Part shown: one piece after another, positions 1 to 6,430 of the stretch
How the letters are laid out: each line of letters begins with the position of its first letter
Numbering within the stretch: the first letter of the stretch is position 1
NCBI GenBank assembly: GCA_016931085.1
Contig: JAFGFO010000103.1
Span: 1 to 10,737, forward strand
Source of the DNA: Thermoflexales bacterium
GTDB taxonomy: Bacteria > Chloroflexota > Anaerolineae > Fen-1058
Reading direction: 5' to 3'
Length of the DNA: 10,737 nucleotides
Translations under genes and position numbers: made by a program
The notes under the pieces: model-generated
The model's database searches: none
Seen by the model: the letters and a program-made list of their open reading frames with translations, nothing else
Told to the model about the DNA's origin: nothing

Positions 1-75
1 AGAGGCACAGAGGCTTTTTAAAAAGGCTTCTTCTGCTCCGTGAAACTCCGTTTGCTCCGTGTATCTCTGTGACCT
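1..75. repeat. Degenerate palindromic intergenic element (CACAGAG/CTCTGTG type)
   Basis: The arm aggcacagag at 3-12 is the near-perfect inverse complement of ctctgtgacct at 65-75, with one extra base on the right arm. Between them lie several degenerate copies of CTCCGTG (for example around 37-43 and 56-62) and a small perfect palindrome ctttttaaaaag at 14-25. I recognise this kind of CACAGAG/CTCCGTG text from spacers in many environmental genomes, but I cannot confirm copy number here. The left side may continue beyond the window. The remaining 76-142 contains no promoter that I can defend. Confidence 0.5.
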
Positions 76-142
76 GAGTAGTTACCAATTATGACCAGAT
101 GGCTACAAGCCTTTACAATCGCCTGCTTACATTGAGAGTGCC

Positions 143-2494
143 ATGCCGCAAGAAACCGACGCACGTATCGTCATTGACCGGCTCTTACGCGAGGCCGGCT
201 GGGATATTGAAGACAAGGCGCAGGTTTCAACTGAAGAAGCCGTGACGGCCGGCCGCGCCGATTATGTGCTCAAGGATTCTCGTGCCCGTCCTTTGGTCGT
301 TATCGAAGCCAAGCGATTTTCAGTTGATCCTTACGCGGCCAAGGATCAGGCTCGCGAGTACGCCCGGACACTGCCCGTGCATTTCGTCATCCTCAGCAAC
401 GGTGACGATCACTACTTGTGGGATTACGCCGACGGCGACGCACGCCCCATCCTGGGGATGCCGGCGCAGGCCGACCTCGAACGGCGCGCCAATCTCAAGC
501 TTCACCGTAAAGGCCAGCTCAGCCAATCGCTTGCCGCTGTGCCCTATCCACAGCGATTTCGCTTCAAAGGCGAAGAGGTTACGGTTCGCCCGTATCAATT
601 AGAGTGCCTGCATGCTGCCGACGCTGCAATGGCTGCCGGGCGGCGACGAATGTTGTTGGAAATGGCAACGGGCGCCGGCAAGACGCTGACGATTGCGATG
701 TTGCTCAAGCGTTGGTTTCAAGCCGGACTGATCTCGCGTGTGCTTTTCCTGGCTGATCGAATCGAGTTGGCGCGGCAGGCCAAGCAGGACACGTTTGATG
801 ATTACCTGGCGCAATGGCCGAGCACGTTGCTGTATGGCGGTAGGCGGAGCCTGGAAGGGCAAATTGTTGTCGGCACGCTGGATACGATTGCAGGGCAATT
901 AGGGTCAGGTGGATTTGGCCACGCTTATTTTGACGCAGTGGTCACTGACGAATGTCACCGCTCGATCTATGGCGCCCATCGAGCGATGCTGGAGCACTTT
1001 GACGCGATTCACATCGGCATCACGGCCACGCCCAACCCCGGCGAGTTGCGCTGGGTGAGCGAGACCGAGCGCCAATTGGTCCGCAGTACATACTTGTTTT
1101 TTGGTTGTTGGGACAGCGCCCAGCAAATCGGCAAGCCGACGTTTTGTTACGATATTCAACGCGGGATTGCGGATGGCTACCTGGCGCGTTACCAGATTTA
1201 CCTGGCCGAGTCGCGGCTGACGTTTGAAGGCGCTCAGTGGGAAGGCGATGATATTGCGCCGGGTGAATGGGAACGCACGTATACGTCTCTAGATCGCAAC
1301 AAATTGATGGTGGACGAGTTTTACCGCGTAGAGGCTGAGCGCCCCTCCGAGCACCCGCGCAAGACGCTTGTGTTTGCGATTGGCGAGCGCCACGCAGCGC
1401 AATTGGAGCAGTTGTTCAACCAGGCTGTGAGTGACGATGAGGTGCTGCGGATCGCTCAACACTACAACCTGTCGCCGGGCGAGGTTCGCGCCAATTACGC
1501 CAAAAAGATTACGTCGTACAGTAACAATGGCTTCCCCAGGCCACTGATAGACCGCTTCAAGTACGATGTACTCCCGGTCATTGGCATATCCGTGGATATG
1601 TTGGACACTGGCTACGATCACAAGGACCTGGAGAACCTGGTGATGATGCGCCCGACGCGTTCGGCGATCAAGTACGCGCAAATGCGTGGACGCGGCAACC
1701 GGTGCTGTGAGCGTAACCCACGCGGCGAGATCATCAACAAAAGCTCGTTTGTGATTTACGATTTTGCCGGCAACACGGAGCAGTTCAACGATCCGGGCGA
1801 ACAGTACCAGCGGCCCAGGCTGGTGGGCAAACGCCTGGCAGAGTCCAGGCCAGCCGGGAGCGAAGGATTCCAGGTTGTCGAAGGGCAAGAGCCGGCTGCC
1901 AAGCTCCGTCCGCGTGAGCTGGTGACGATTCCACTCGGCTCGCTACAAGACGAGTTCCGCCGGCGCGAAACCTTGATCGTCGGGCCGGAAGGGTTGGCGA
2001 TTGACCGCAGGTCATATCTCAACGAATGGCAGGCCGTCATCGGCCGGATGAAAGACGCCGACCTGGCCATCCGCGCGATTGCCGAGGGCGGCGAGGTGAG
2101 CGAGGCCGAACTCGAACGCCTGGCGGCGCGGCTCAACTCACCGGAATTTTGGTTCACCGAAAAATCGCTGCGCGAGGCTTATGGCCAGCCGGTGGGATCG
2201 CTGTTTGACTTTGTGCGGGTGGCATTGGGGCGGCAGCGCTTCCCGACGCGCGAAGAGCGAATCGAAAGCAGCTTGCAAGCCTGGGTGGCCTCGCGCAGTT
2301 TGAATCCAGATCAGGCCAAAATGCTGCGTCTGCTTCGCAATCGTTTCCTGGCCGGCGAGACGATTGACATCACGTTGTTCAACCGTGATTCTACGTTTGG
2401 GCAAATCGGCGGGCGGCGCAAGATGGAGCAACTATTTGGCGAAGCCGGACTGCGAACGATTTTGGAAGAACTGAATGCGAGGGTGTTTGTATAG
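143..2494 (+). CDS. hsdR: Type I restriction enzyme R subunit (EcoEI-like HsdR)
   Basis: Motor and nuclease subunit of a type I restriction-modification complex. With HsdM and HsdS it translocates DNA using ATP and cuts at a distance from unmethylated sites. The 783 residues match the EcoEI-type length. The N-terminal PD-(D/E)xK nuclease shows D40 in GRADYVL, E55-A-K57 in VVIEAKR, and the type I QxxxY motif at Q69-Y73. The SF2 translocase follows: Walker A ATGAGKT at 175-181, LFLADRIELARQ near 201, DECH at 269-272, TATP at 294-297, DMLDTGYD from D485, and arginine-finger motif VI QMRGRGNR at 513-520. The last ~180 residues fit the EcoEI R C-terminal domain that docks on the methylase. The ATG at 143 is preceded only by a weak purine stretch (gagag), but it begins the expected nuclease domain. 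No motif is missing, so it looks functional. It is the first gene of hsdRMS and its stop touches the hsdM start. Confidence 0.96.
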   Translation: MPQETDARIVIDRLLREAGWDIEDKAQVSTEEAVTAGRADYVLKDSRARPLVVIEAKRFSVDPYAAKDQAREYARTLPVHFVILSNGDDHYLWDYADGDARPILGMPAQADLERRANLKLHRKGQLSQSLAAVPYPQRFRFKGEEVTVRPYQLECLHAADAAMAAGRRRMLLEMATGAGKTLTIAMLLKRWFQAGLISRVLFLADRIELARQAKQDTFDDYLAQWPSTLLYGGRRSLEGQIVVGTLDTIAGQLGSGGFGHAYFDAVVTDECHRSIYGAHRAMLEHFDAIHIGITATPNPGELRWVSETERQLVRSTYLFFGCWDSAQQIGKPTFCYDIQRGIADGYLARYQIYLAESRLTFEGAQWEGDDIAPGEWERTYTSLDRNKLMVDEFYRVEAERPSEHPRKTLVFAIGERHAAQLEQLFNQAVSDDEVLRIAQHYNLSPGEVRANYAKKITSYSNNGFPRPLIDRFKYDVLPVIGISVDMLDTGYDHKDLENLVMMRPTRSAIKYAQMRGRGNRCCERNPRGEIINKSSFVIYDFAGNTEQFNDPGEQYQRPRLVGKRLAESRPAGSEGFQVVEGQEPAAKLRPRELVTIPLGSLQDEFRRRETLIVGPEGLAIDRRSYLNEWQAVIGRMKDADLAIRAIAEGGEVSEAELERLAARLNSPEFWFTEKSLREAYGQPVGSLFDFVRVALGRQRFPTREERIESSLQAWVASRSLNPDQAKMLRLLRNRFLAGETIDITLFNRDSTFGQIGGRRKMEQLFGEAGLRTILEELNARVFV

Positions 2495-4042
2495 ATGGAT
2501 ACCACTGAACTTTCTGGCCTGCTCAAGCGCCTGTGCAAGGTGGCCTGGGCGGCAAATGTCACCAACCCTATCACCTATGTCACACAGATTTCGTATCTAC
2601 TCTTTCTCAAAATGCTCGAAGAGTGGGACGCGCAAGCCGAGCAGGACGCCCGCGACTTGGGCCGAGCTCATCAGTCGCTTTTTGAAGCCATCGAAGTAAA
2701 CGGTGAGACGGTGGATTACGAAGCCTTGCGTTGGAGTCGCTTTAGCTCCGACCCCGATAACGAGCGCATGCTCCGCACCGTGCGCGACCTGCTTCCTCGT
2801 CTGGCCGATCATCCCGGACTATCGCAGGGCGCACAGCAGATTTTCACCGGCGCGGCGCTGGTCATCCCTGATGGCGCGTCGCTGCGGCGGATGGTTGACC
2901 TGGTCAGTCCTTTATCGTTTGTCGCACAAGACGCTGACGTGAAGGGCGACTTGTTTGAAATCCTGGTGGACGACCTCGGCTCGCAGAAACGCGCCGCGCA
3001 ATTTCGTACGCCGCGCCATCTCATCCGCGTCATCACGCAGATGGTTGATCCCGGCATTGGCGATACGGTGTGCGATCCGGCGGCCGGGACGGGCGGCTTT
3101 CTCATCGCCGCGCACGAACACATCCGCACGGCCAATTCCAGCCCCGAGTTTATCCGCGAAGTGCAGCGCAACGGCGGCCAGGTCATCCGGCGTGGCCTGG
3201 GCGACAAGCTCACGCCGCCGCAGCGCCGTTTTTTGGATAGCGGCACGCTGCACGGCTTTGAAAGCGACCAGGATATTATTCGCATGTCGGGGATGAACGC
3301 CGTGCTGCACGGCTTTGACCAATCGCCCCTCATCCGGCGCGATTCGATTGCCGGCAGCGAAGACCGTTGGGACGAAGTGCAGTTTGATGTCATACTGACC
3401 AACCCGCCCTTTTCTGGCGAAGTGGATCGCAACTCGGTCAAGCGTTCGCTGCGCGTGGACACCGGCACCAAGTATCTATTGTTCCTGGCGTTGTGCCTGC
3501 GTTCGCTGCGGCCCGGCGGGCGCTGCGGCATTATCCTGCCGAATGGTGCATTGTTTGGCGATACGGGTGCACACTTTGAACTCAAGCGCAAGCTCTTGGA
3601 CGAGTTTGATTTGCAGGCGGTTGTTTCGTTGCCGGTGGGAATGTTTCAGCCATACACCGGCATCCCGACAGCCTTTCTCGTTTTTGCGCGCACGAACAAG
3701 CCGACCGAAAGCGTGTGGTTTTATCGCGTCGAAGGCGATGGCTCGTCACTCAAGGGGCAGCGCAAGTTTGGCCCCCAGTTCCGCGATGACTTTCCTGACC
3801 TGCTTACCAAATGGCCTGCGCGCGTCGAAGAGCCGGGCCGTGCGTGGTGTGTACCCGCCCGGGTAATCAGGGACAAGGGGATGAATCTGACGCTTTCCGG
3901 CCTGGGGCTGACCGAGCCTGAAAAAGTGGAGCACCAGCCGCCGGAAGAGATTTTGGAGCGCGTGGCCGAACACGAGGCGCGCATTGCCCAACTGGTTAGG
4001 GAGATGCAGGCGTTGTTGGAGGAGGGCAATGGAGCGCAATGA
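2495..4042 (+). CDS. hsdM: Type I restriction-modification DNA methyltransferase (HsdM)
   Basis: SAM-dependent N6-adenine methyltransferase subunit, which protects host DNA with HsdS and is required in the restriction complex. It has 515 residues. The N-terminal HsdM_N helical domain starts at MDTTELSGLL and includes the typical TQISYLLFLKMLEEWD. The catalytic domain carries SAM motif I DPAAGTGGFL from D194 and the catalytic motif IV NPPF at 303-306 (gamma-class amino-methyltransferase order). A C-terminal helical tail rich in Glu and Arg (about 480-515) probably contacts HsdS. Another conserved segment is KGDLFEILVDDLGSQKRAAQF, with the FRTPRHLI block typical of HsdM. The ATG directly follows the hsdR TAG, implying translational coupling and no independent ribosome site. 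All key residues are intact. Confidence 0.97.
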   Translation: MDTTELSGLLKRLCKVAWAANVTNPITYVTQISYLLFLKMLEEWDAQAEQDARDLGRAHQSLFEAIEVNGETVDYEALRWSRFSSDPDNERMLRTVRDLLPRLADHPGLSQGAQQIFTGAALVIPDGASLRRMVDLVSPLSFVAQDADVKGDLFEILVDDLGSQKRAAQFRTPRHLIRVITQMVDPGIGDTVCDPAAGTGGFLIAAHEHIRTANSSPEFIREVQRNGGQVIRRGLGDKLTPPQRRFLDSGTLHGFESDQDIIRMSGMNAVLHGFDQSPLIRRDSIAGSEDRWDEVQFDVILTNPPFSGEVDRNSVKRSLRVDTGTKYLLFLALCLRSLRPGGRCGIILPNGALFGDTGAHFELKRKLLDEFDLQAVVSLPVGMFQPYTGIPTAFLVFARTNKPTESVWFYRVEGDGSSLKGQRKFGPQFRDDFPDLLTKWPARVEEPGRAWCVPARVIRDKGMNLTLSGLGLTEPEKVEHQPPEEILERVAEHEARIAQLVREMQALLEEGNGAQ

Positions 4043-5270
4043 GTTGCCGGAGGAATGGAAAGTTACGACAATCGGTGATGTGGTTGAAAATACCGAGACA
4101 CGCAATCCAGCTTCTATACCCGACGACGAGTTCATCTATGTGGATATTGGCAGCGTAGATAATGCCAGTGCCACCATTTGCAATCCTAAACGTTTGACAG
4201 GCAGAGAAGCGCCAAGCCGGGCGCGAAAAGTTATTCGAGCAGATGATGTTCTGTTCGCTACCACTCGCCCTTACCTCAAGGGAATTGCGCTTGTTCCACG
4301 TGATTTGGATAATCAGATTTGTTCGACAGGCTTTGCAGTGCTGCGAGTCAGACGCGATCAGCTTGAGCCGCGTTGGTTATTCTATCTTTGCCGCTCCGAA
4401 ATTGTGATGGGCCAGGTTTTGGTAAATATGCGGGGAGGTACATATCCGGCAGTTAGCGATAAAGATGTGCGTGCTGCTGAAATTCTCCTGCCACCCCTAT
4501 CCGAACAGCACCGCATCGTGGCGTGTATTGAAGAGTTTGCGCAGCGAGCGGAGGAAATGCAGAGCTTGCGGCGCGAGGCGATAGGGTGGGTAGAGAATCT
4601 GATGCCTACTTCAAGAGGGCAAATCTTTGACGAATTGGCGCGTAATGGGTGTCAAGCACAGCGATTGGAACAGGTCACAGCGTTTTTGGGGCGTGGACGT
4701 TCAACGGCGCAGGGGACTTCAGAAATGCGGCTGATCAAAACGCGCCATGTTTACCCTGATGGGCTGCGCCCTTTCGATGATTGTCGCCTTTCAGATAAAG
4801 AAGCAGCCAAGTGCTCACCTGAACGTATCCTTCGGCCCGGCGACGTGCTTGTGTGCAGTTCTGCTGCTGGCTGTTTGGGACGCCCCGGTTTTTTCCCAGG
4901 CTGTGATTTTCCCTGTACCACAGATACCCACGTAGCCATTGTGAGGGCCGATCCTAGACGGCTTGACTCTCGATACTTGTTTCACTACTTTCAGTCGCCA
5001 CAGGGACAGGTTGAATTGTTGAGCCGTGAGCAGGGCGGCAAATGGCAGGAAGAAAAAGTTGGCTTTCGACTAACCGAACTCAACCTGGCTGACCTGCGCA
5101 CGGTTCCTGTACCGCTGCCGCCGCTCGAAGAACAGCGTCGCATCGTCGTCTACCTCGATGGCCTGCAAGCCAAGACGGAAGCTATTCGCGCGGCGCAGGC
5201 CGAGACGCAAAAGGAACTCGATGCGCTGATGCCTAGCATTTTGTCCAAGGCGTTCGCGGGGGAGCTTTGA
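4029..5270 (+). CDS. hsdS: Type I restriction enzyme specificity subunit (HsdS)
   Basis: DNA sequence-recognition subunit that sets the bipartite target of the HsdM/HsdR complex. From the ATG at 4029 it has 413 residues. I chose this start because ggaggaggg lies just upstream and MERNELPEEWKVTTIGDV is a normal HsdS opening. A TTG 45 bases earlier would add a sequence unlike the family. There are two half-repeats: target-recognition domain 1 (about 8-150), ending in PPLSEQHRIV at 155-164 plus a helical spacer, and domain 2 (about 205-360), ending in PPLEEQRRIV at 364-373 plus a second helix. This is the classical two-TRD plan. It overlaps hsdM by 14 bases and is the last gene of hsdRMS. The first TRD is visibly more AT-rich than its neighbours, as expected for a module exchanged between strains. 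The recognition sequence cannot be read from the protein. Confidence 0.95.
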   Translation: MERNELPEEWKVTTIGDVVENTETRNPASIPDDEFIYVDIGSVDNASATICNPKRLTGREAPSRARKVIRADDVLFATTRPYLKGIALVPRDLDNQICSTGFAVLRVRRDQLEPRWLFYLCRSEIVMGQVLVNMRGGTYPAVSDKDVRAAEILLPPLSEQHRIVACIEEFAQRAEEMQSLRREAIGWVENLMPTSRGQIFDELARNGCQAQRLEQVTAFLGRGRSTAQGTSEMRLIKTRHVYPDGLRPFDDCRLSDKEAAKCSPERILRPGDVLVCSSAAGCLGRPGFFPGCDFPCTTDTHVAIVRADPRRLDSRYLFHYFQSPQGQVELLSREQGGKWQEEKVGFRLTELNLADLRTVPVPLPPLEEQRRIVVYLDGLQAKTEAIRAAQAETQKELDALMPSILSKAFAGEL

Positions 5271-5394
5271 ATCGCTGCCTGCCCAGGCCGACAGGACAGG
5301 GAGGACGCTGACGCGAAGCGCGCTGATGCTGCTGAGGGGTTTCAGCATTCTCATCGGGGTTTCAGCGCATTCAGCGATTCCGGGGGGACTAACA
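5271..5394. repeat. Intergenic spacer with nested imperfect palindrome (GCTGA/TCAGC element)
   Basis: No gene lies between hsdS and 5395. Three nested inverted-repeat blocks can be paired: cgctga 5306-5311 with tcagcg 5371-5376, gcgctga 5320-5326 with tcagcgc 5362-5368, and tgctga 5330-5335 with tcagca 5342-5347. The left half repeats GCTGA and the right half repeats TTCAGC. A transcript would fold into a long interrupted hairpin. Another short inverted segment (cctg ... cagg) lies at about 5279-5300. No T-run follows the hairpin, so a classical intrinsic terminator is not supported. It may be a dispersed REP-like or MITE-like element, or may act as a processing or attenuation structure between the hsd operon and the downstream genes. 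Confidence 0.6.
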
Positions 5395-5457
5395 ATGAAT
5401 AAGCCGTATGTGCGCGAGGAGTATTTTTACAGAGGGAGAAGGAGATCATTGGTGTGA
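5395..5457 (+). CDS. Possible 20-residue leader peptide overlapping the Ymh-like gene
   Basis: The short frame MNKPYVREEYFYRGRRRSLV starts with ATG at 5395 after a G-run (gggggg, 5382-5387). It ends in TGA at 5455-5457, which overlaps the GTG start of the next gene (GTGA). The arrangement would allow translational coupling, and the Shine-Dalgarno of the next gene (agggagaaggag) lies inside this ORF. The peptide is basic and aromatic (RGRRR) and I recognise no family. It could equally be the leftover 5' end of a lost gene or a chance frame. Confidence 0.3.
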   Translation: MNKPYVREEYFYRGRRRSLV

Positions 5458-6263
5458 TCATCCTATCGCTTAGCGAGCAACAACTGGAAGCCATCTGTAA
5501 TGTACTGGGTGATACAGTAGAGGGCCTAACAGGCTCAGAAATTGGGACACTGCTGGCCCAGTGCAGGATTGAGGACCTGCAGCCAGGGGGTACTAAACGC
5601 TACCGTCTTTATAATGCCTTGAGCGTTCGGCAGCGGCAAGATAGGTGTGCGAATAACATCATTGCTTTCATTCAGGCTGCAATGACGCCTGCTCGCTTTG
5701 CTGGCAACCGTGAGCGATTCAATACTCTGAAACAGCAACTCAACCAAGCCCTTGTTTTTGCTGGTTACATGCTTGGTGAAGATGGCCATCTGTGCCAAGT
5801 CACGCCAGCGACCACACTTGATGAGGCCGAGGGAAGAACTGGTCGCCTACAGGCAGAGCTGAGGCGACGAGAGGTTCACCCTGATGTTTTGCGCTTTTGC
5901 CAGGTAGAATTTCTGCAAGAGAACTATTTTCATGCTGTGCTAGAGGCTACCAAGAGCGTGGCAGACAAGATCCGTCGGATGACGGGGTTGACAAGTGATG
6001 GCGCTCCTCTGATTGATCAGGCTTTTGGCTTGGGTAGTACCAGTATACCCTTGTTGGCGTTTAATTCGTTGCAGACAGATACCGAGAGAAGTGAGCATAC
6101 TGGTTTGATGAACCTTATAAAAGGTTTGTTTGGCGCCTTTCGCAATCCTACAGCGCATGATCCAAAGATAAGCTGGCCAGTGAACGAGCAGGATGCCATT
6201 GATCTCTTGACTCTTGTATCCCTAATCCACCGCAGGCTTGATCAAGCCGTTCGGACGAGGTAG
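5454..6263 (+). CDS. TIGR02391 (Hypoth_Ymh) family protein, putative HEPN-type RNase
   Basis: Protein of 269 residues that I recognise as the TIGR02391/Hypoth_Ymh family. It has the opening LTGSEIGTLLAQC, then RLYNAL, then NIIAFIQAAM and RFxxxRERF, a middle LRRREVHPDVLRFC, then NYFHAVLEATKSVADKIR and the C-terminal FRNPTAH. That last motif, R230-N-P-T-A-H235, has the RNxxxH spacing typical of HEPN ribonucleases and lies in a long helical C-terminal half, as in abortive-infection HEPN proteins. Function has not been shown for this family as far as I know, so RNase activity is inferred. The GTG start at 5454 is supported by a strong agggagaaggag just upstream and by the family N-terminus. It sits between a type I R-M operon and McrBC, consistent with a defence or suicide role. 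Its base composition is lower in GC than hsdRM, suggesting separate acquisition. Confidence 0.85.
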   Translation: MIILSLSEQQLEAICNVLGDTVEGLTGSEIGTLLAQCRIEDLQPGGTKRYRLYNALSVRQRQDRCANNIIAFIQAAMTPARFAGNRERFNTLKQQLNQALVFAGYMLGEDGHLCQVTPATTLDEAEGRTGRLQAELRRREVHPDVLRFCQVEFLQENYFHAVLEATKSVADKIRRMTGLTSDGAPLIDQAFGLGSTSIPLLAFNSLQTDTERSEHTGLMNLIKGLFGAFRNPTAHDPKISWPVNEQDAIDLLTLVSLIHRRLDQAVRTR

Positions 6264-6289
6264 ACAGGCTCTGTCTCAAGGAGGCATTG

Positions 6290-6403
6290 ATGGACGTATT
6301 GATGAATGGGGAGCAGTTGGTGGCCTTGCTTGTCGAGCACGAGATCGGAGTGCGCCGCGAGTCGTATGAGCTGATCGAGTTGGGCGAGGCAGAAGAGGAA
6401 TAA
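6290..6403 (+). pseudogene. C-terminal tail of an Mrr-type restriction endonuclease (gene remnant or mini-protein)
   Basis: The 37-codon ORF runs from ATG 6290 to TAA 6401-6403 with an excellent aaggagg five bases upstream. Its core NGEQLVALLVEHEIGV followed by YELIEL resembles the extreme C-terminus of Mrr-family endonucleases (consensus from memory: IDGexLaxLMIexxvGV ... YeIkxiD). The Mrr PD-(D/E)xK core, which would precede this tail by ~100 residues, is absent. The frame is open upstream only to 6242 and that stretch is not Mrr-like. The likeliest reading is a scar of a deleted mrr gene next to mcrBC. The intact ribosome site leaves open that it is still translated as a small protein. No catalytic residue is present. 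Confidence 0.6.
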
Positions 6404-6430
6404 AACGCTTGTCGCATCAAGGAGAACAAG

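Noticed and set aside
76..142. Promoter for hsdR
   Set aside because: Fragments such as tttaca and ttacat occur, but no -35/-10 pair has acceptable spacing.
3984..4028. Upstream TTG start for hsdS
   Set aside because: It would add 15 residues (MPNWLGRCRRCWRRA) unlike HsdS and lengthen the overlap with hsdM. ATG 4029 has a better ribosome site and a family-like N-terminus.
5304..5394. Rho-independent terminator after hsdS
   Set aside because: The hairpin is long and interrupted and is followed by a G-run, not a T-run.
6109..6128. Inverted repeat aacctt/aaggtt
   Set aside because: It lies within conserved coding sequence of the Ymh-like gene and is short, so probably chance.
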